Source: Bacteroidota bacterium (lineage in GTDB: Bacteria; Bacteroidota; Bacteroidia; Cytophagales; Cyclobacteriaceae). Taken from it: DNA of 10,331 nt. Positions 5,839 to 10,331 of this stretch are shown piece after piece. The stretch spans positions 1 through 10,331 of the forward strand of contig JAPUIM010000189.1 in the NCBI GenBank assembly GCA_027297025.1, given 5' to 3'. The translations under genes were made by a program, and so were the position numbers. Under the pieces are notes generated by a model. That model did not search any database and was not told the origin of the DNA. It saw only the letters and a program-made list of their open reading frames with translations. Position 1 is the stretch's first letter. Each line of letters begins with the position of its first letter.

Positions 5839-5857
5839 AAATTATTAAATTGGGTTA

Positions 5858-6502
5858 ATGTCCCAATCGCCATCCCCATATGCCAAAGCCACCGTGGGAT
5901 TACTTTTATTGGCCGCCGGTGAATCCAAAAGAATGGGTTCGCCAAAACAATTGCTTAAGATCGGATCGGATAGTTTGATATATCAAATGACCAAAAAGGC
6001 TTTGAGGTCAAGTTGTTTCCCAGTGGTGGTTGTGGTGGGAGCCAGCAAGAGTCGGGTGATTTCGGAGATAGAAAATCTACCGGTATTTATAACAGAAAAT
6101 CTAGATTGGGAAAAGGGCGTGTCCTCCACTATCAAAATTGGAATTCGGGAAATGTTAAGGGTGTATCCTCCTGTAAAAGCTGGAATTATTATGGTTGTAG
6201 ATCAGCCCCACATCAGTACACCTCTCTTAAACGAACTGGTGTATGCATATGAAGCAAATGCCACCAAATCAATCATTGCATCCACATATGAAGGCACTTG
6301 TGGCACCCCTGTTCTATTTGATAAGAAGTGGTTCGTCCAGCTAATGAAATTAAAAGGCGATAAAGGGGCGAAAGCTTTAATAACAAAGTGCCCTCCATCC
6401 GAGTTGGTTACCATCAACTTTGACAAGGGAGGGGTGGAACTAGATACACTGGAAGACTACCTGTTGTTCCAGCAAGAATCTGGACTGTCAGCTGAACTAT
6501 GA
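5858..6502 (+). CDS. MobA/MocA-like nucleotidyltransferase (molybdenum cofactor cytidylyltransferase-like)
   Basis: This 214-residue cytoplasmic NTP transferase (Pfam NTP_transf_3) is expected to transfer a nucleotide from CTP or GTP; MocA makes molybdopterin cytosine dinucleotide for the xanthine dehydrogenase family. The nucleotide-binding signature is LAAGESKRMGSPKQLL (18-33). Then come NLDWEKGVSSTIKIG (81-95), the metal-binding DQP (115-117), GTPVLF (149-154), GDKGAKALI (167-175) and DTLEDY (196-201), in family order. The length is normal for MocA. No molybdoenzyme, XdhC or cofactor gene lies in the window, so MocA rather than another MobA-like role is inferred. The ATG is 19 nt after the hidden ORF and the stop is 1 nt from the convergent TraB-family gene. 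Confidence 0.82.
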   Translation: MSQSPSPYAKATVGLLLLAAGESKRMGSPKQLLKIGSDSLIYQMTKKALRSSCFPVVVVVGASKSRVISEIENLPVFITENLDWEKGVSSTIKIGIREMLRVYPPVKAGIIMVVDQPHISTPLLNELVYAYEANATKSIIASTYEGTCGTPVLFDKKWFVQLMKLKGDKGAKALITKCPPSELVTINFDKGGVELDTLEDYLLFQQESGLSAEL

Positions 6503-6503
6503 A

Positions 6504-7424
6504 TTAAGGACCCTCCTCAAATTTATTAAGTCTCTTAATTTCAACTGCATTTAACGTATATCCTTTCTGACGTAGTAATTTTATCAAACCGTTATCACCT
6601 CCTAAATGGGCAGCCCCCACAGCAAAAAAAGTAGGTGCCAGGTCCATCTTTTTATCCATCTTGGTCAACCAGTCGATATTGCGGTAGTCAATAAAATGAC
6701 GGTGAAATTCATAATTGTCCTCAGAGGGTCTGAGAGTTATCTGTAGTATGCTTTCAAGATCACCTGCTTTATAGGCATCCACTAGTTCTTCAAAATCGCC
6801 GAAATGTTGATCGAAATTTTCTACGCTATGCAATAGCGCAGCTACTTGATCTTCCAAGGGAAAATGATTCATCGCTTCAATTTCAACTTCAATGGTTTCC
6901 AAACCTAAGGTTTCCATATCATACTTCCTGGCTAATTTGAGAAACTCTGTTTCATAAAACTTTACAGAATTTCCCAGGTGCAACATTGTCATGGTGGTAG
7001 ATAATACCAGTGGTTTTAAATGTTTGTAATGTAAATCAAATCTCAATCTCTTAACTCTCAGTTGGCTAACAAAAAAGGATTTCACTTTTTCATAATCCTC
7101 TGGGGACATGAGGTCTTCAAGAGACCCTCCATCGGGCAAATGGGCATTGCGGTTAAGTACATTTCTGGTATGATGATTCATCAGGGTCTCGGTGGATAGG
7201 ATTTTGCAAGCCTTCATCGTCTCTTTAATTTGTTTGGTCATAAAGAAGTCCTTGTTACTGATGAAATGAATGGTGCCAAAAAGGTACGAGGATTGTGGCA
7301 TACTATTGCCAGAAATCTCCCAAAGCAGGCCCTGATCAGGGTCTTGGGCTTGAATATTTAAAGGGCTACTACTGATGGCCAGTATTAGAAAAAGTTGTAA
7401 AACCGAGTGCCTTACTTTTTTCAT
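6504..7424 (-). CDS. Secreted TraB/GumN-family protein
   Basis: This 306-residue exported protein belongs to the TraB/PrgY/GumN superfamily (Pfam PF01963), related to the TIKI metalloproteases; the role of bacterial members is poorly known. A signal peptide, KKVRHSVLQLFLILAIS to IQA before Gln, predicts cleavage after A26 and a periplasmic location. Family motifs are LLWEISG (33-39), SYLFGTIHF (46-54), LGLETIEVEIE (173-183), PLEDQ (189-193), RNIDWLTKM (248-256) and, near the end, FFAVGAAHLGGDNGLI (267-282). The paired GxxH motifs are the putative metal site. The frame continues upstream to 7532, but ATG at 7424 starts exactly at the signal peptide and a promoter lies between, so it is preferred. 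It follows the acetamidase gene on the same strand and converges with mocA. Confidence 0.88.
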   Translation of the reverse strand: MKKVRHSVLQLFLILAISSSPLNIQAQDPDQGLLWEISGNSMPQSSYLFGTIHFISNKDFFMTKQIKETMKACKILSTETLMNHHTRNVLNRNAHLPDGGSLEDLMSPEDYEKVKSFFVSQLRVKRLRFDLHYKHLKPLVLSTTMTMLHLGNSVKFYETEFLKLARKYDMETLGLETIEVEIEAMNHFPLEDQVAALLHSVENFDQHFGDFEELVDAYKAGDLESILQITLRPSEDNYEFHRHFIDYRNIDWLTKMDKKMDLAPTFFAVGAAHLGGDNGLIKLLRQKGYTLNAVEIKRLNKFEEGP

Positions 7425-7467
7425 AAGTGGGTAATTTAAGGTTATTAGTTTAACAGGTTGTAGTTGA

Positions 7468-7501
7468 CAAATATAAGCTGTTAGATCCAACTTCGGATCA
7501 A
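7468..7501 (-). promoter_or_regulatory. Predicted Bacteroidota promoter for the TraB/GumN gene
   Basis: Read on the - strand, TTG (7501-7499), 23 nt, then TATATTTG (7475-7468), fitting TTG-N17-23-TAnnTTTG. The start would be near 7462, about 38 nt before the ATG at 7424. A short inverted repeat, GATCC (7484-7488) with GGATC (7495-7499), sits inside the spacer and could bind a regulator, though 5-bp arms may be chance. Confidence 0.5.
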
Positions 7502-7528
7502 TTTTTCTCCCAACTTTTTGTAATATAA

Positions 7529-8545
7529 TCATATACCTAAGACTTGTTTAGACATGTGCATCGATACCAGCACGTGGGGAACATCCACCACCTCCGCAAT
7601 GTGCAAATCACCAGCTAAAGAACACAACATGTAAGCTTCGACACGATTGAGGTTATGGGCTTCCACCAGGTATTCTATCATGTAGTTGGTGGCTTTTTTA
7701 GCAGCCTCATCGATAGTGGTGGCGAAGGCGGTTACCGCATAATATTCATCTGTTTCGTATTGTGGTTCAGCCATTTTTCTACCTGATTTAATCACATTTA
7801 CCTCATAGATGATGCGCATGGGGGCTTCAATAGCGGTTCCACATACTTCCCCTGCTCCTTGAGCAGCGTGGGTATCGCCTATAGAAAACAAAGCTCCTTC
7901 TACAAAAACTGGAAAATATACTGTGGTGCCTTCTACTAAGTGCGGGTCATCCATGTTTCCCCCGTTTTCACGAGGCGGTATGGTATTTAATAAAGAATCC
8001 GTGGCTGGAGCCACTCCCATTACTCCGGGAAATGGTCGTAGTGGGATTTCAATATTTTCATTGAATTTAACTTTAGTTTTATCCTTTCCCAGTTGAAAGG
8101 TTTTAAGAAATGGTTCTGTGAATTGATCGGCTAAGAATCCAAATCCTGGGATAACCGCAGACCAAGCCCAGTCACCTAATTCAATTTTGTGTAAGGTGAC
8201 TGCCAGGATGTCTCCTGGTTGGGCTCCTTCTACATATACCGGACCGGTAAGCGGATGGATCGGATCAAAACTTAAATTGGATAGGTCTGAGGCCTGTGAT
8301 TCTAATGACAATTGTTCATCGGTTGCCTCTTTGGTATATGCCTCGATTACTGAACCAGAGGGTACTTTTACTACCGGGGGAATAGAGCGGCTAAATTTAT
8401 TGTGAGTCTGATCAGCGGTCAACGTGTATTGAGGTTTAGGAATTTCATTGGTTTTAGGTTCTTTTTGTTCTTGTTCTATATTTTGATCAGCGCAATTGAC
8501 CATAAAAATACTCAAGGGGACAATTGTCAATAGTAGTTTATACAT
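7529..8545 (-). CDS. Acetamidase/formamidase-family protein, predicted lipoprotein
   Basis: This 338-residue member of the FmdA_AmdA family (Pfam PF03069) belongs to enzymes that hydrolyse formamide or short amides to ammonia and the acid. Visible conserved blocks are HPLTGPVYVEGAQPGDILAV (97-116), PFPGVMGVAP (171-180), GGNMDDPHL (195-203), GDTHAAQGAGEVCGTAIE (223-240) and CSLAGDLHIAEVVDVPHVLV (308-327). The N-terminus is a hydrophobic stretch ending MVNC (15-18), followed by an acidic, polar linker (CADQNIEQEQKEPK). This reads as a relaxed lipoprotein signal with C18 as the lipidated residue. The -1 Asn is unusual for a lipobox. The enzyme is therefore predicted outside the cytoplasm, whereas characterised formamidases are cytoplasmic. 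The substrate is not deducible. It is divergent from ispH and 104 nt upstream of the TraB-family gene, which has its own promoter. Confidence 0.85.
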   Translation of the reverse strand: MYKLLLTIVPLSIFMVNCADQNIEQEQKEPKTNEIPKPQYTLTADQTHNKFSRSIPPVVKVPSGSVIEAYTKEATDEQLSLESQASDLSNLSFDPIHPLTGPVYVEGAQPGDILAVTLHKIELGDWAWSAVIPGFGFLADQFTEPFLKTFQLGKDKTKVKFNENIEIPLRPFPGVMGVAPATDSLLNTIPPRENGGNMDDPHLVEGTTVYFPVFVEGALFSIGDTHAAQGAGEVCGTAIEAPMRIIYEVNVIKSGRKMAEPQYETDEYYAVTAFATTIDEAAKKATNYMIEYLVEAHNLNRVEAYMLCSLAGDLHIAEVVDVPHVLVSMHMSKQVLGI

Positions 8546-8674
8546 GATTTAAGTTTGATAATAGGAACCAATATAATCGAAAATACACCTCAATTAGAAA
8601 AATTAATGTAGAATTTAAGTGAATGACGAAGATCTAAAACAGAGATTGTTCGCCTTAAGATCGAAACAATATAT

Positions 8675-8682
8675 TAATTTTG
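8675..8682 (+). promoter_or_regulatory. Candidate -7 box for ispH
   Basis: TAATTTTG at 8675-8682 matches TAnnTTTG. The nearest upstream TTG (8646-8648) is 26 nt away, slightly beyond the usual 17-23, so the -33 element is weak or absent. The start would be near 8688, giving about 20 nt of leader to the proposed ATT start at 8710. The rest of the 164-nt divergent gap (8546-8709) shows only a one-mismatch -7 box for the acetamidase gene, TATATTGG read on the - strand at 8575-8568. Confidence 0.45.
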
Positions 8683-8709
8683 TGGTTTAGTAAATCAAAT
8701 TAGTGAGTC

Positions 8710-9936
8710 ATTAAGAAATTCGATATACCTTATTATTACCGTTCATCCATCATTGGTAGGGTGAAACAGGCCAGGAGATTAAATGATCCCAGGAAACAAG
8801 ATTTGAGTCCTTCAATTTTGGATTTTGGCCCGGTAAGATTTTACCTGGCACGGCATTTCGGATTTTGTTACGGGGTGGAAAATGCCATAGAGATATCTTA
8901 TAAAGCATTGGAAGAAAATCCAAATAAAAGGATATTCCTTCTTAGCCAGATGATCCATAATCAAGAAGTAAATGAAGATCTGGAGGGTAGGGGAATCCAG
9001 TTTATTATGGATACCGATGGCAACCCAATTTTAGGCCTCGATCATTTAAAAGCGAATGATGTGGTGATTGTTCCAGCCTTTGGCACCACTTTGGAAATTA
9101 AGGAGAAGTTGGAAGCAATTGGCATTGAATTAAAAAAATATGATACTACTTGCCCATTTGTTGAAAAGGTCTGGAATCGTTCGGAAGAGTTGGGAAAAGA
9201 TGATTTCACAGTTATTATTCATGGAAAATATGCTCATGAAGAAACCCGGGCTACTTTTTCCCATAGTCGACAAAACGCTCCTTCTTTAATCATCAGAGAC
9301 CTCGATGAAGCGAAAGTTTTGGCGGAATTTATTCAAGGAGATCGTCCCAACGCTGACTTTCATAAATATTTTGAAGGCAAATTTTCACCAGGGTTTGATC
9401 CGGAAAAACATCTTCAAAAGTTGGGCGTGGTCAATCAAACCACCATGTTGGCATCTGAAACCCAGGCGATTGCAGAATTCATAAAGCAGACAATGATCAA
9501 TCACTATGGTGAAGAAAATTTCAAAGAACACTATGCCGATACCCGCGATACTCTATGTTATGCGACCAATGACAACCAGGATGCTACCTATCAGTTATTG
9601 GAGCAGAATGCTGACTTGGCTTTGGTGATTGGGGGATATAACAGCTCCAATACTTCACATATTGTGGAACTTTGCGAGTCGAAATTCCCTACTTATTTTA
9701 TTAATTCCGATGGTGAGATTGTCTCTTCTTCGGAAATAAGACACTATGATTTACACCAGCAGCAATTACAGGTAAGCCACAACTTTATTCCCTCCAAACG
9801 ACCTGTCGACATCATTTTAACCAGTGGTGCTTCTTGTCCTGACATTATTGTGGAAAGGGTACTGGTTAAGTTATTGGATTTTTTTCCGGAAGTCACTCCT
9901 ATGGAAGAAGTCCTATCATCCTACGCTACACCTTAG
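8710..9936 (+). CDS. ispH: 4-hydroxy-3-methylbut-2-enyl diphosphate reductase (IspH/LytB), long form, probable ATT start
   Basis: IspH is the last enzyme of the MEP isoprenoid pathway, reducing HMBPP to IPP and DMAPP with a [4Fe-4S] cluster in the cytoplasm. Counting from ATT 8710 (408 residues), the cluster cysteines are C53 (HFGFCYGVENAI), C148 (TCPFVEKVW) and C283 (TLCYATNDNQ). HEETRATFSH (176-185) holds the catalytic Glu region, and GGYNSSNTSH and SGASCPD are further family motifs. This is the ~400-residue form of Bacteroidota and Cyanobacteria, longer than the ~315-residue E. coli enzyme. The first conventional start is GTG 8761, but 17 in-frame codons before it read IKKFDIPYYYRSSIIGR, as I recall homologs beginning MKKFDIP..YRS. 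No ATG, GTG or TTG occurs between the stop at 8704-8706 and 8761. ATT 8710 is therefore the likely start; otherwise GTG gives 391 residues. Confidence 0.93.
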   Translation: MKKFDIPYYYRSSIIGRVKQARRLNDPRKQDLSPSILDFGPVRFYLARHFGFCYGVENAIEISYKALEENPNKRIFLLSQMIHNQEVNEDLEGRGIQFIMDTDGNPILGLDHLKANDVVIVPAFGTTLEIKEKLEAIGIELKKYDTTCPFVEKVWNRSEELGKDDFTVIIHGKYAHEETRATFSHSRQNAPSLIIRDLDEAKVLAEFIQGDRPNADFHKYFEGKFSPGFDPEKHLQKLGVVNQTTMLASETQAIAEFIKQTMINHYGEENFKEHYADTRDTLCYATNDNQDATYQLLEQNADLALVIGGYNSSNTSHIVELCESKFPTYFINSDGEIVSSSEIRHYDLHQQQLQVSHNFIPSKRPVDIILTSGASCPDIIVERVLVKLLDFFPEVTPMEEVLSSYATP

Positions 9937-9948
9937 GAATACAAATCA

Positions 9949-10331
9949 TTAGCTGATCCCCCTTCCCAAATACGCACGAAGCCGTGGTGAGATATTTCGT
10001 TGTACCAGTGCGTTTTGTAATTTCCATTTTTCCCTTTGATCAGGCTCTTTAAAGAAATTGAGTTCCTTATTTTCCTTTATTACGATAGCCTCGCCATCCC
10101 GGAAAAGTATTCTATTCCCCAGATAAGCTGGTATTTTTCTTCCTGGGGTAATAATTCCAATCAAATTCAAGGGATCTGCTGCACTAATAGCTATCAATGT
10201 TCCTTTTTTGGGAGCTCTTCGGGCCTTTCTTAATTGGACAATAGCTTCGGGGAGGGCATATTGCTCACCCCACACTCCATTGACAAACCGGCCGCCCCTT
10301 ATCTGCCCTTTGGCTTCCATTCGTCGAAGTA
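9949..10331 (-). CDS. Lhr-family DEAD/DEAH-box helicase, C-terminal part (partial)
   Basis: This is the 3' end of a gene that runs off the right edge; the frame is open beyond the ATG at 10320, with Leu-Arg-Arg preceding it, so that Met is internal. The sequence MEAKGQIRGGRFVNGVWGEQ, ALPEAIVQLRKARR, SAADPLNLIGIITPGRKIPA and LGNRILFRDGEAIV is the characteristic C-terminal region of bacterial Lhr-type superfamily 2 helicases (DEAD_assoc end). These are large ATP-dependent 3'-to-5' helicases linked to DNA repair. None of the helicase motifs lies inside the window, so activity cannot be judged. It converges with ispH, with 12 nt between the stops and no terminator visible. Confidence 0.85.
   Translation of the reverse strand, partial: LRRMEAKGQIRGGRFVNGVWGEQYALPEAIVQLRKARRAPKKGTLIAISAADPLNLIGIITPGRKIPAYLGNRILFRDGEAIVIKENKELNFFKEPDQREKWKLQNALVQRNISPRLRAYLGRGIS

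Noticed and set aside
5742..5945. 67-codon ORF on the - strand across the kdgK-mocA gap
   Set aside because: It overlaps the conserved nucleotide-binding start of mocA, and its composition (Pro/Trp/His/Ile-rich) is unlike its neighbours. The + strand frame there is far more protein-like.
7425..7532. N-terminal extension of the TraB/GumN gene to 7532
   Set aside because: The signal peptide starts at the ATG at 7424, the extension has no family likeness, and a consensus promoter (7468-7501) lies inside it.
10036..10233. 65-codon + strand ORF opposite the Lhr helicase end
   Set aside because: It is a low-complexity Ser/Phe-rich shadow of a conserved helicase region on the other strand.
1..10331. 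Mobile elements, CRISPR arrays, phage or defence systems
   Set aside because: I found no transposase, integrase, direct repeat array, restriction or toxin-like sequence. The CPBP protease alone is not evidence of an immunity system.

Overview
The window looks like chromosomal DNA from a member of the Bacteroidota, most likely a marine Cytophagales or Flavobacteriia relative. The DNA is AT-rich, and most genes lack a Shine-Dalgarno sequence. Several upstream regions carry the Bacteroidota -7 element TAnnTTTG, in two cases with a TTG at the right distance. IspH is the long form typical of this phylum. Three short secretion signals (two cleaved ahead of Gln, one lipobox-like) also fit. I see no phage, transposon, CRISPR or defence genes. 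The content is metabolic and housekeeping.

Left part (1-2213): a tail of an uncertain upstream gene, then a tight two-gene unit on the + strand. It encodes a Pat/MnaT-type GNAT acetyltransferase and a PLP-dependent group II (aromatic-type) amino acid decarboxylase, 11 nt apart and closed by a strong bidirectional terminator. Together they could decarboxylate an amino acid and N-acetylate an amine.

Middle part (2214-4646): a small secreted protein and a TetR-family regulator lie on the - strand. They are separated by a perfect 8-bp inverted repeat that could be an operator. Divergent from TetR is a CPBP-family intramembrane protease. It is preceded by a 23-codon ORF with a perfect AGGAGG whose stop overlaps the protease start (ATGA). 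Three tRNA genes follow: Pro(CGG), Thr(CGT) and Gly(CCC). All three have C at position 34 and read G-ending codons.

Right-centre (4647-6502, + strand): a KDG-kinase-like PfkB sugar kinase, an unannotated coding-looking stretch without an ATG (about 54 residues), and a MocA/MobA-like nucleotidyltransferase.

Right part: on the - strand, a predicted surface or periplasmic acetamidase/formamidase-family lipoprotein is followed by a secreted TraB/GumN-family protein with its own promoter. The latter converges with mocA, leaving a single base between the stops. Divergent from the acetamidase gene is ispH, of the MEP isoprenoid pathway. Its reading frame continues 17 codons upstream of the first GTG with family-like sequence, so the true start is probably ATT. 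The window ends in the 3' part of a convergent Lhr-type helicase gene.

The most interesting points are the hidden ORF between kdgK and mocA, the ATT start of ispH, the SD-led overlapping mini-ORF before the protease, the acetyltransferase-decarboxylase pair, and the all-C34 tRNA cluster.
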